From Ottelia alismoides (lineage: Eukaryota; Streptophyta; Magnoliopsida; Alismatales; Hydrocharitaceae), in NCBI GenBank assembly GCA_037367405.1, contig JAZKJV010008882.1, forward strand, positions 1,984,001 through 2,048,000: DNA of 64,000 nucleotides. Direction: 5' to 3'. The notes under the pieces are model-generated. The model searched no databases. It was not told the DNA's origin and worked only from the letters and a program-made list of their open reading frames with translations. Position numbers and translations under genes: made by a program. Shown here piece by piece: positions 22,600 through 32,379 of the stretch; positions within the stretch are counted from its first letter, which is position 1; each line of letters opens with the position of its first letter.

Positions 22600-23640
22600 C
22601 ATGGAGATGACATTAACCTCATTTCCTGTGATCTTATGTTATTCATACGTACTTGTTTCCTTTTTTTAGGAATCTCATTCATAGTATTGTTCGACTTGCT
22701 TACCATAATTTTGATATCGTGACTATCTCACTGATATACTTTCTTTCAGAACCAATGAGGTATAACTTTGCTCAGACCTCTTTATTAATCATTCCACACA
22801 AACCATTTGGTTGGAGGGACTTCAACCATAAGACGAAGACAGGTGATTATTTGGAATAGAAAGGGTGATTGAGCTTTGTAATTATCCATAAAAATAAATG
22901 GTAAAATGGAGAAATGTAATGGATAAAAATCTATTGTTCTTATTACCCTGGCTTTTTGTATCCTTTGTGAATTTTGAAGTTAAGGGAGGGTACAAAAAGA
23001 TGTTCCTTAGTAATGAGATGCAAGAAGTATGAGGAAAATTCACCTGGTCGGTTCTCGTGGAAAGTTATTCCATGTGACCACCTAGCGAACATACATTTTG
23101 TTAAGCACGACAAGGAAGCCATGACCTCAACTCATGATTTCTTTATTAAAGAATCCATGGGTTGAAGTCAAAACTCCCATCCAAAAGAGCCGTGGGTTGA
23201 AGTCACTACTAGAGCTTGAATATAGCCAAGTCGCGACCCACTCCAACCCCCACGTGTATAGAAGCTTCTCTCCCATTCACCATCTCTTGCTCCCCCGCCT
23301 CTCCAGGGTTGTTGGTCGAAACTACATCTCTCGTTGCTCCGACCATCCCCTCCATCACTGCCCTCTGCTGTGGCCGCTCCTGTGGGAGGCTCCTCGTCCA
23401 CTGGCATTGTTCTCTTCCTCAAATGTGAGAATACCCCAATCACATTTGATTGCAATGTTATTTTTCTATTTATATTTTGTGTGCCACGTGCGAATGTGTA
23501 TTGTTATGTGTGGTGTATTTGAAGTAGTGTACTATTCATGTGTAATGTTAATTGTTCTCTTCTTGTCGAAGAAAGTCGAAGTTATGAAAGTAATGTGCTT
23601 GTGACATGTTGGTGGGGGAGATAGTCATGGATGGAAAAGA
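22600..23640. other. Region upstream of plant-mobile-domain pseudogene
   Basis: Several 60-150 codon ORFs occur on + but none is recognised. One at 22974-23165 is Cys/Lys rich (RCKKYEENSPGRFSWKV) and could be part of a Mutator-type transposase N-terminus, but this is not supported by a clear motif. Confidence 0.3.
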
Positions 23641-23652
23641 CGTCAGATACGA

Positions 23653-24660
23653 GTGAGGTCAGGTGAAATCCATAAGAATGAGATAAGTTTTACCTTTAAT
23701 GGGTTGGTTGAGATTATCGCAGCCCCGTGTTGTGTCGACATCACCAATGATGCAGACCTTCATGCATTCTATATGATGTTGGAGAACGATGGCACATTTT
23801 TGGTTGATGTTGAGTACGATGGTGATGTTGACGATATTTTGAAGTATGCTGAGATGATGAGAGGGTCATACCCACCAGCTCTATTTATTGACCTCATATG
23901 CACACGAGAGTACCACTCATCCATTTCTGTTCGGTTGAGTTATACACTCCAGATCTTGTCCTACGATAATTTGGAGCAGTGCAGGGGATCCCAGGTTCAT
24001 GCAACACGCGCACGAAGCTCCTCTCAATATATATTCGAGGGAAAATCAACATTGATTGGATCCAATTACATGCTGATTTGTTGGGGATGTGGGAGAACAT
24101 GAGTAATTATATCATGGAGACAGTTCCTATAGTGCTAGGAGGAGATGGGGTCACAACTGATTACATGAGTTGGTACAACCATATCACCCGATGGTTCATT
24201 GGTAGACACAGGTGCATTATGGACTTTGTTGTAAGTAACACTTAAATTATCCTTGCATTTTCAGCATGTCGAGAATATGACTCGAGTAATTATCCTTTTC
24301 AGGTATCAGAGTTTAGGGAGACCCGTCTGATGAGGTATGACCCAGATAGTATGACTTTTTTGGCGGTTGATTTTGAACGTCGACTAGCTGATGCCATCGC
24401 GAGACAGTTTAGAGATAGTCTATATGATGATGAGGAGGTCAGATGAAATGAAGAAAGGGAGTATGCAGAACCAACTCGTAACGAGCGGGGTCGAGGACGA
24501 GGACATGAGTGAGTACGTGACAGTGCAAGAGTTGGAGGAGGACGGTGGCAGCATGGACAAGCATTTGGTCATGATGATTTTTGGATTCCTTTTCAGGTCC
24601 ATTACACCCTCGGTAGCCCATCCACACCAGCAGCTCGGTGAAGGAGAGATGTCCTACTGA
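23653..24660 (+). pseudogene. Plant mobile domain (PMD) pseudogene with intron, MULE-related
   Basis: The first part (23653-23890) has a conserved-looking acidic stretch (VDITNDADLHAFYMMLENDG) of the kind seen at the N-terminus of MULE-linked proteins. From 23910 the frame reads VPLIHFCSVELY, an in-frame TAA (23967), FGAVQGIPGSCNT, DWIQLHADLLGMWENM and YMSWYNHITRWFI. That order is typical of the C-terminal half of the plant mobile domain found in MAIN/MAIL-type proteins and in Mutator-like elements. A likely intron lies at 24231-24302 (GTAAGT...TTTTCAG), after which an Asp/Arg-rich tail continues, with a TGA near 24444. At least two stops and a frame change make it non-functional. Confidence 0.62.
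24231..24302 (+). other. Probable 72-bp intron in PMD pseudogene
   Basis: Donor GTAAGT follows GGACTTTGTT, and acceptor TTATCCTTTTCAG precedes GTATCAGAG. The reading stays coding-like across the join. The size is typical of plant short introns. Confidence 0.55.
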
Positions 24661-25520
24661 CACCAACCCTTTGCATTGCTCCCTACTGCCGGCACTTCAT
24701 ATGGAAGCTGTTGAAGTTTACGTTATCAACGGATCTCATATTTTAGAGACTGATTAAGCTAAGTCAAATCTTGCCCGCAACCCAACTGGAGCCCGAGGCA
24801 CCCCCGCAAGAACCCGAGGAACGGTCGACAAATCTTGGTTTCTTTCGTTGAAGGAAGCACATGTGATGTACTCGTCTTATATAGTTCTATGTATAACAAT
24901 TATATGCAATGAACAATTTCTTATTACATCATGAGTATATGTAGTTCTATGTACCATACCGAATCATGGGGTAACACTTCTATTTATGAGTCTTTATGCA
25001 ATCAAATTTCTTGTATGCTATTATCATTCCTCAAGATAGAAACTCCATAAAATATATGATGCGAATTGAAATCAACCCAATTGAAACTAATACAACTCTA
25101 AAAGTAGAGCTACGTGATTAAACTAGAAGCAGACAAAGCCGTTGGTCGAGATCAGGGGTGGAACCATGAATTTCATCAAGGAGGGTTGAGTATACAACTA
25201 TCATGTATGCTCAAAAATAGAAAAGTCTATGTATTTTTGAACGATATTTTTAAATAGAATTAATATTTTAAAATGAGCCTCTTTTAATCTTGAAAAACAT
25301 AGAATTTAAATCCTATTATTAATGTTAGAATTTCAAATAGATTGGTATTTTCTGTGGATATTTTTAAAATTGGATAAATATACTAATTTAAGCCTATCTG
25401 AATCCATACTAAAAAGGCTAAATTATCAAGTGAAATTTTGAAACAAAAAGTTCATGGCTAAAAAAACAATAAAATTTAATTTGTTTACGAAGAGTAATAA
25501 AATTAATGGGAGAGATAAAT
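24661..25520. other. Intergenic, no gene seen
   Basis: AT-rich sequence with no credible ORF. GATCAGGGGTGGAACCATGA near 25150 resembles the edge text of a common plant repeat that precedes the tandem units below. Confidence 0.45.
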
Positions 25521-25524
25521 AAAC

Positions 25525-26265
25525 TCGAATATAATTTTATATCAAATTATTTTAATACATTGGAGGTGATTGGCTAAATCATATAAAAGAAAGTAAAATT
25601 GATGGAGATAAGATTCGAACCCTAGTCTCCAAAATAATAGCCTTACCACTCTACCACTTAATCATTCAATGATTTTATACATTTCACTAACAATTTTAAT
25701 TATAACATAATTAAGGAGGGCGAAATTTAAAACTTAATACATTGTAGAAGTGACGTATAATAATCATGGGAGGATATGCTAGTTCCGCCCCTCACTCGAA
25801 TACAATTTTTTTATCAAATTATTTTAATAATCTGGAATTTGAAAGTGATTGTTTAAACTATATAAAAGAAAGTAAAATTGATGGACATAAGATTCGATCC
25901 CTAGTCTTCAAAATAGTAGCATTGCCACTCTACCACTTGACCACTTAATACATTGTAGAAGTGACGTATAATAATCATGGGAGGGTATGCTAGTTCCGCC
26001 CCTCACTCGAATACAATTTTTATCACATTATTTTAATAATTTGGAATTTGGAAGTGATTGTTTAAACTATATAAAAGAAAGTAAAATTAATGGACATAAG
26101 ATTCGATCCTTAGTCTTCAAAATAGTAACCTCGCCACTCTAGCACTTAACCACTTAATGATTCTACGACATTTCTCTAACAAAATTTATTATAATACAAT
26201 TAAGAAGTGGTCGTATTGAAAACTTAATACATTATATAGATAACGTATAATAATCACGAGGGGCC
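25525..26265 (-). repeat. Three tandem repeat units with tRNA-like A and B boxes
   Basis: Three units of about 195-260 bp start near 25530, 25795 and 26010. Each contains AAAAGAAAGTAAAATTGATG and a tRNA-like segment on the minus strand. In unit 1, TGGTAGAGTGG (complement of 25646-25656) fits a pol III A box and GGTTCGAATCT (complement of 25612-25622) fits a B box, 34 bases apart. Units 2 and 3 keep degenerate versions (GATTCGATCC; CCACTCTACCA). Unit 2 lacks about 60 bp. This suggests a tRNA-derived SINE-like core within a tandemly amplified element. No functional tRNA cloverleaf is visible. Confidence 0.55.
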
Positions 26266-26330
26266 ATGAACCTTCCATAATACATATTAGTTCTGCCCGA
26301 CGAGGTCAATTCAACCCACACCTCTCCCGG

Positions 26331-26806
26331 ATGAGAGCTGTGACTTACTCTCGAAGTGAGGAACAGATCCTCTACTGCAGGGAGGATTGCAACATAGATG
26401 TTGTAATCCTCTTCAGGCTATTCTTATGATTTTGATTTCAAAATCTAACCTTATGGATTGAATTTTAGTTTAATTCTCTACCTATCCTCCAAATTTCGTC
26501 TAAATCTGAGCTTATTTGCTATTTTTATCTTAATGATCAAACATTTGGTCATAATCTAAGCAACTTAAATTCGATTTAAAAAAGATGCGAATGTTTGATC
26601 ATTAAGATAAAATAGCAAATGAGCTCGGATTTGGACGAAATTTGAAGGATATGTAGAAGATTAAATTAATATTCAATATATAAAATTAGATTTTGAAATC
26701 AAAATCTTAAAAATAGTTTAAAGAAGATTACAATACCTCTGTTGCTATGCTCCCTACAACAGAGGATCTGTTTCCCTCGTAGTGAGTGAGTTCATGTCAA
26801 AGCTTC
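26331..26806. mobile_element. Foldback element with about 200-bp arms
   Basis: Left arm about 26344-26545 and right arm about 26586-26790 are imperfect inverted repeats, sharing AACAGATCCTCT, GATTTTGATTTCAAAATCTA and ATCTTAATGATCAAACATT. The loop is about 40 bp. Weaker complementarity extends to AGCTGTGAC (left) and GTCAAAGCT (right). No clear target duplication was found. It is non-coding, and would form a long hairpin RNA if transcribed. Confidence 0.75.
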
Positions 26807-26817
26807 TTTTTTACTTA

Positions 26818-26969
26818 GGGTTCGGTTGGTTGCATGGTTGGACATGGTTGGGCTGGGTTGGATTATCTTTATGAATAGTAAACTGTGATAAGGATTGAGA
26901 GCGTTGAAAGGAGGGATACCTCGAGTTGGGCCAACCCAATCGTGTATAACCCTGCAACCAAAAGAAGCC
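26818..26969. mobile_element. Tourist-like MITE (PIF/Harbinger type)
   Basis: A 152-bp unit begins GGGTTCGGTTGGTTGC and ends GCAACCAAAAGAAGCC (imperfect inverted ends), flanked by TTA on both sides (26815-26817 and 26970-26972). The TTA duplication is the PIF/Harbinger hallmark. Its body resembles the MITE at 44925 (AATAGTAAACTG and GTTGGAxxGGAGGG text). It ends about 145 bp upstream of the GT47 start codon, so it is part of that gene's proximal upstream region. Confidence 0.75.
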
Positions 26970-26972
26970 TTA

Positions 26973-26990
26973 ATAAAATATATATTCTCG
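26973..26990 (+). promoter_or_regulatory. Possible TATA element of the GT47 gene
   Basis: AATAAAATATATATTCTCGG lies about 130 bp before the ATG, at the edge of the Tourist MITE. A leader of about 100 bp would follow. The assignment is positional only. Confidence 0.35.
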
Positions 26991-27113
26991 GATCCCTCGG
27001 AATAACTTTTCAGTATCACAGCACATGCTAATTATCCAGGAACGAGTAGACGGAAGAGGGAGAATCAAAGCTATTTTCCCCCGGTGCGAAGACGGAAGAG
27101 GAGAATCAAAGCT

Positions 27114-27443
27114 ATGCTTCCGCTTAGCCTCTCCTCGCCGTTACCCCCTCCACCTCCTCCCACCGCTCTTCCTCCTCTCACTAAAACCCACTCGCGCATT
27201 CACATTCCTTCCTCTGTTGTCTCCACTACGTGGCTGCTAGTTCTCTTCCCCCTTCTCCTTGTTTCCGCGGTGGTTTTGCTCAAACACGCCCATTATATGC
27301 CCTTGTTCACGCTCCTCCCTCCTCCATCTGCTCCCCTTCTTCTGAAGTGGGACGATAAGTCATACGATGCTGCTGTTGCTCCCATTGCGCCTGCTACTAT
27401 TCAAGCTACTGCTGCAGCTGTACCAGCACCATCGCCGATCTCG
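27114..27443 (+). CDS. GT47 (exostosin-family) glycosyltransferase, exon 1
   Basis: ATG 27114 opens 110 codons in phase 0, closed by a donor site (TCG then GTGAGAG at 27444). Residues 1-37 are Pro/Ser/Thr rich. Residues 39-57 (WLLVLFPLLLVSAVVLL) form a signal anchor. Residues 58-110 are a Pro/Ala-rich stem. This is the layout of a type II Golgi membrane protein. The exon alone does not identify the family; exon 2 does, and the phases match (0/0). Homologues build cell-wall or related polysaccharide chains in the Golgi lumen, with substrate not predictable here. A 25-bp direct repeat in the leader (27049-27074 and 27091-27115) ends ATT in the first copy and ATG in the second, the chosen start. 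No other in-frame ATG lies upstream. Confidence 0.72.
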
Positions 27444-28532
27444 GTGAGAGTTAGCGCATCTTCGCTCACTTTATTTCGTGTTTATCTGCGTTAATCAAAA
27501 TCATCGACTGTACCTTTTCTTTTGTTCTGATATATATTGTATTTCTTCACCCGTTGTTATTCCTGTCGAAATGGTATTATCAACTACGGAAGCGCCTCTT
27601 GTCCCCTAAAAAGAACCACGAAATTCCTGTTTCCAGGAGATCACAATTGCACCTTAAGTACGATAATGCATACTTATCAGCTGACAGTTGTAATGTTTTT
27701 GTCAGGATTTTCTTTTCTTTTTTGTTTTTTCTGCCTGCGAGGCTGCGACGACCATAAATATTACGACGTTTCTATCAGTTTAAGTTTCTGCGATTCACTT
27801 AAGAAGGTTATTTTGTTGCTGGGCTTTTTGCAATGGAGAGAGAACAAGTAAGAAAGCCCGGAAAAAGTTGACAGGACACACTTCCAACGCATGTTACACA
27901 GGTTTTAAAAAACCAGTTTAGTTTTTTGCTATCATCGTGACATATATTGACCAAATATACAACATAGGATAATGATATGACACTATAAGTTTACATTCCC
28001 TAAAGTTATCTAATCAGAGCATAGAGAAAAAATTATATGCAGTAGCAGCACGATGTCAAATATTTTCACATCGTCTGAGAGAAGAATAATAAAGTTATCA
28101 TTTGCAAGCTCCAAATTCCCTTAGGAAGAAAATCCCCATTTATAATTCTTGATTAATCGGTTTGAAAAATAGCATTGATGATACTTTTTGTAATTGTTAG
28201 GATGATGGTGCACACATTATCATTCAAATAGAGAAATGGGATGGAGTAATCAGTAGATATTCTTACCAGAAAAAGAACAAAATAGTAAATATGGAATGGC
28301 AGAATGTATTTCAACTCTTTCTAAAAATAGGCAATGGGGCAAGTGCTCCAACTCGGTCCCATGGGCCTCTACAGTGCTCGTGAAAGTATTTACCCATCAA
28401 ATTGTAGAAAAAAGTTATGTGCTACCTCTGGTATTTAATTGTTACAGAACATGTGACTCCTCATCGTGGTTTCTATTTTTCTATATGCTTGCACCCCCCC
28501 ATTGTAGTCTCCTCTTATATATAGATGCCTAG
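27444..28532. other. Start of GT47 intron 1, no element recognised
   Basis: About 1.1 kb of unique-looking AT-rich sequence. The short ORFs here are not credible. It is likely original intron sequence. Confidence 0.5.
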
Positions 28533-28673
28533 AGTTAATATTATTGGGATATATTTTTATCTTTGTCTATTTTATGTATTTTCTTTTTTAACTTGCCTTA
28601 CTTAGTTTCTCCTATCTATATAAGAGAACCCTATGGCCTCATGATTAAGAAAGTCATTATTTTTCTCTCTACA
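28533..28673 (+). repeat. 5' LTR of copia-1
   Basis: It aligns with the 145-bp copia-2 LTR through CTATATAAGAGAACCCT (a TATA-like core) and the end TTTTTCTCTCTACA. It is followed by TGGTATCCGAGC (28674-28685), one mismatch from the usual Met-tRNA primer site TGGTATCAGAGC. Confidence 0.75.
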
Positions 28674-28776
28674 TGGTATCCGAGCGATGATCCTAGAACA
28701 AAGTTCTCGTACCCTTGATATAACCCTACTCATTGACCCCTTCCTTCTTCCGCAAACATCGACACCTTTGTTGAGC

Positions 28777-28911
28777 TATCGGTTATCTTTCATATCTTTT
28801 TCAATATTTATTTTCTTTGTTTTCTTTATGTAATTTGCCCAATAGGTTACTCCTATATAAGAGAACCTTAGGATTTCATCAATTATTAATTTTCATTATT
28901 TCCTTCCACAT
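28777..28911 (+). repeat. Second copia LTR-like segment
   Basis: TCCTATATAAGAGAACCTTAG and a TTTCCTTCCACA end, then TGGTATCCTCTGATC, repeat the LTR-plus-primer-site layout 240 bp downstream of the first LTR. It may be a solo LTR inserted in the leader, or the junction of two recombined copies. Confidence 0.6.
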
Positions 28912-29520
28912 GGTATCCTCTGATCTAATCCCCACCGCCACTACTAGCCTTAACTCGATGACATTGAGCTCCATCGTCTAGAGGACTCTCATGCACGTCT
29001 CTTGCGCACCGCAACTAGCCTCCAGGCTATGGCTAGGCTCGTTGCGTGTCGCCTCCAGCCTCTCCAGGCCACCGCCGGGGGGTTGCTAGGGTACTTGAAC
29101 CCTGACGCCAGCCACCTACAGCGAGCCTAGCGCTGCTGGAAGATCGCTAGGCCCCTCTGTGGTCCCAACCTGCAGGCATCCATGCCTCTAGGTTGCCGTT
29201 GCTGTCGTTTAGGGCCTCTTAGGCCGCCATAAAGAGGCTCCGGACCGCTTCTCGGTATCGCCATACCATCTTTGGCCTTCCTACATGCTTTCGGTGCCCC
29301 CTAAGGTACCCTAGTGCCAATGCACGACGATCAATGATCTAATTTTGGTTGAAAAATCGTGATTTTAGACATTTAAATCACGCCTTTCCAGCCCTAACGT
29401 GATCGAGGATTAAAGATAATGGTTGTACGAGTCTACATGTACAATCAATCCCCCATACGATTGTGTAGACTCGCTCAAATCAGTCTACTTCCCTAGTCGA
29501 GTTTCGTTTTTCGGCTGTTC
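28912..29520 (+). other. GC-rich leader of copia-1
   Basis: No gene is seen. A GC-rich leader between the LTR and gag is shared by copia-2 (34161-34560), copia-3 and the young copia at 58-60 kb. Confidence 0.5.
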
Positions 29521-30420
29521 ATGTCAAAAAACAAGGGTGATACCTTTTCTTCGTTCGGTGCATTCAAGGGCTCGGCTCCCATCGTGAAGATGGATGTGAC
29601 CAACTATGAGTTGTGGTTCATGCAGTTTCTGACCCGTATGCAGTGCAACAATAAGGAGCACATTCTGACGAAGCTTGAACTGACGAATAAGTTTGGGGAC
29701 AATGCTTTGTAGAAGCAAGATGATGAGTATGCATGTATTTGGCTCTCTGGGACTCACCCTAGAGATAGCCAATGATATTGTGAACCGGCCCACCGCCAAG
29801 GCAATGTGGGATATTCTGGCATCCACTTATACCCAAGCGAAGAACGAGGCCGATATTCTTCAACTTTAGTTTGACATATACATGACAAGGTAGAATGGCC
29901 GTCCATTGTACACCTTCTACTCCTCGCTTCGTGGCATGTTTGAGAAGCTTCACAGCTTCATGTCGATCATGACCTCCACAGTGCAATGGATGGCATAAAG
30001 GAACTCCATGTTGGTTGGAGTTTTCTTGGATTTGCTTGACTCGGAGTATGACGCAGCACGAGCACAACTCCTTACCGGAGTGACCATACCTCCCATGGAG
30101 GAGGCTTACAGTCATTTCAACAGGCTTCTTATTCCACCTGCTGCCACTACATGACCGTCCTCTGTGATGGCTGCATCTCGTGGCAGAGAAAGCTCTACTC
30201 AATTCAGAGGGCGTAATCCCCATGGCAGAGGTGGTGGATGTCAGCGTGGTCCTTGCACCTACTATCGTCGTCCAGATTACTCTGAGGACATATGCTATCA
30301 GAAGCATGGATACCCTGCATCTACTTGAGTGGCAGAATAGATCGAGCCTTCAGAGACTATACCTCCTCAAGAAGATCCACGCCTTGATGACATTATATCT
30401 CGTATACAAGAGATAATAAT
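29521..30420 (+). pseudogene. Copia-1 gag remnant
   Basis: ATG 29521 starts a Gag with APIVKMDVTNYELWF, parallel to copia-2 (APIVKMDETNYELWS). Stops occur at 29710 and in LQL-stop-FD (about 29867). The second is at the same codon as in copia-2. The zinc knuckle near 30255 reads CTYYRRPDYSEDIC, so it has lost its second Cys and its His. Confidence 0.8.
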
Positions 30421-30479
30421 TTCAGTGACCCATACTACTACTACTACATGATCCACTGATGCTGCACCCACATCAGTGG

Positions 30480-31836
30480 ATCATGTAGTAGATATGACAG
30501 AGTGGATCATGGATTCTAGTGAATCCCACCATCTGTGTGGAGATAGAGCATAGTTCAGGTCTTTACAAGATTATACCTCCTGGTAGATTGATCGTTATTG
30601 CTAATATGGTTCACTTACCCATCACATGATAGGGGGGATGCATTTGATGTCATCCATGTACCCTCAGAATATTTTATATGCTCTTGATTTTCAGATGAAC
30701 TTACTTTCTATTAGTCAGATTACTAAGGATTCACATTGTCGTGCCATTTTGACCCTTCTTCTGTTGTGTTCAGGACATACTCACGGGCAAGGTGATTGGA
30801 TGTGGCAGTGAGCAGCAAGGGCTCTAAGTCTAATCCAGCCTCCTCATGCTGGTGCCTCTACTATTCCTAATAGACCAATTTCACCGTACCTATGACACAT
30901 TCGTTTTTTGCAACCTTCCTATGCAAAAGCTGTGTCATGTCCTCCTACAGATCTCCACGCGATCTTCCTTCCAGTACAAGGCTTGCCAGCTTGGGAAACA
31001 TCATCGTTCCTCATTTCCATATCGTCAGAGTCGGAGCAGTTCCCAATTGTTTGAGCTCATTCATTTAGATATGAGGTCCGAGTCGTGTTCCTGATCACCA
31101 GGGACATCGTTTTTATGTGGTTGCTGTAGAGGATTTTTTCTAGTTTTTCTTGGATTTTCCTATTAAAGAATAAGTATAAGGCTAGATATGTCATTAAGTC
31201 ATTCACTAATGAGATAAAAAAATATTTTTCTGCCATTGACAAGTATATGCATTCTGATAATGCCTTAGAGTTTTGCAACTTATAGCTATCCGAGTTTCTC
31301 AAGTCTCTTGGCATTGTACACCAGACCTCGTGTGCCTATACTTCTTAGCAGAATGGTGTTGCCAAGTGCAAACATCGTCATTACTCGCTGTGACCAGAAC
31401 CCTGCTGATTCAGAATCGTGCTCCTCACTCTTATTGGGGTGATGCGGTTCTTACTGCATGCTATTTAGTGAACTGTGTGCCTTCCTCTGGCTTGTGGAGA
31501 AAATGTTCATTTCTCGATTGCGTTTCCCGAGAAGGATCTGTTCTCCTTTATATCACATGTTTTTGGATCCGTGGCCTTTGTCATAATCTTTCTCCTGATC
31601 ATGACAAGCTCTCTCCTAGAGCTGTCAAGTTTGTTTTTGTTGGCTACTCTCATACCCAAAAGGGTACCGTTGCTTTGATATGCTTCGACGGAAATACTTT
31701 GTCAGTGGTGATGTTACATTTTTTGAGTATGTCATATATTTCTCTCCTACATGTAACAGATTAGTCCCATCTGACTATGAGGAGGAGATCTACATGCCTC
31801 CACCTCCTACAACTCTACCACCTCCTGCTAGGGAAG
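30480..31836 (+). pseudogene. Copia-1 protease and integrase remnant
   Basis: The protease site reads WIMDSSESHHLCGD against WIMDSGASHHICGD in copia-2: the catalytic Gly is lost. Pre-integrase wording (YKACQLGKHHRSSFP) and integrase wording (SHTQKGT, FFEYVIYFSPT) follow, scattered over frames. The element is interrupted at about 31838 by a palindromic insert. Confidence 0.8.
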
Positions 31837-31837
31837 A

Positions 31838-32046
31838 CCGTATCGATATTGATATCGTTTCGATATCGTACTGATACGATATTTCGACGATATTGATGAT
31901 ATATCGCCGAAATATTGCCCATGTCGACGATCTTTTGTGAAGGAAATGCCGGAAAACTGAGATATATTGCCATATCGGTACCCATATTGGTCACATCTCG
32001 ATATCGATATATCGGTGATATATCGCCGATATATCACGAAATTTCC
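31838..32046. repeat. GATATCG-rich palindromic insert in copia-1
   Basis: About 200 bp without a counterpart in copia-2. It is dense in TATCGATAT/GATATCG palindromes and has two copies of TGATATATCGCCGA (31897-31910, 32016-32029). GAAGGAAAT (about 31939) and ATTTCCTTC (32041) are inverted partners. No target duplication was placed. It is probably a small non-autonomous element. Confidence 0.55.
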
Positions 32047-32379
32047 TTCATGTGTTCCTGCACCACCACTACCACCACCATCTCCACCTCCATTTCCACT
32101 ACCTACACCTGCTCCTACACCTGCTCTTGTAGCTGTTACTTGACTGCCACCCACCTTGACTCAGTTTTTGCTACATGTGTTTACTCGTAGATCTTGTTAT
32201 GTTCATGTTCCCCTTGCTCACATGTCTTCCCCATTATCCAGCACACCTCATGTGTGTATGAGCACATTGTTTCTACTGATGGCACTACTGAGTTATTTGT
32301 GCAACAGGATTCCTTACAAGATAAGCAGATACCCTCTCAAAAGGGAAGCTTACAGGTTCAGGAGATGACATATGATCTC

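Noticed and set aside
25612..25656. Functional tRNA gene on the minus strand
   Set aside because: A and B boxes are present, but no cloverleaf with acceptor or anticodon stem can be drawn, and the units are tandem repeats.
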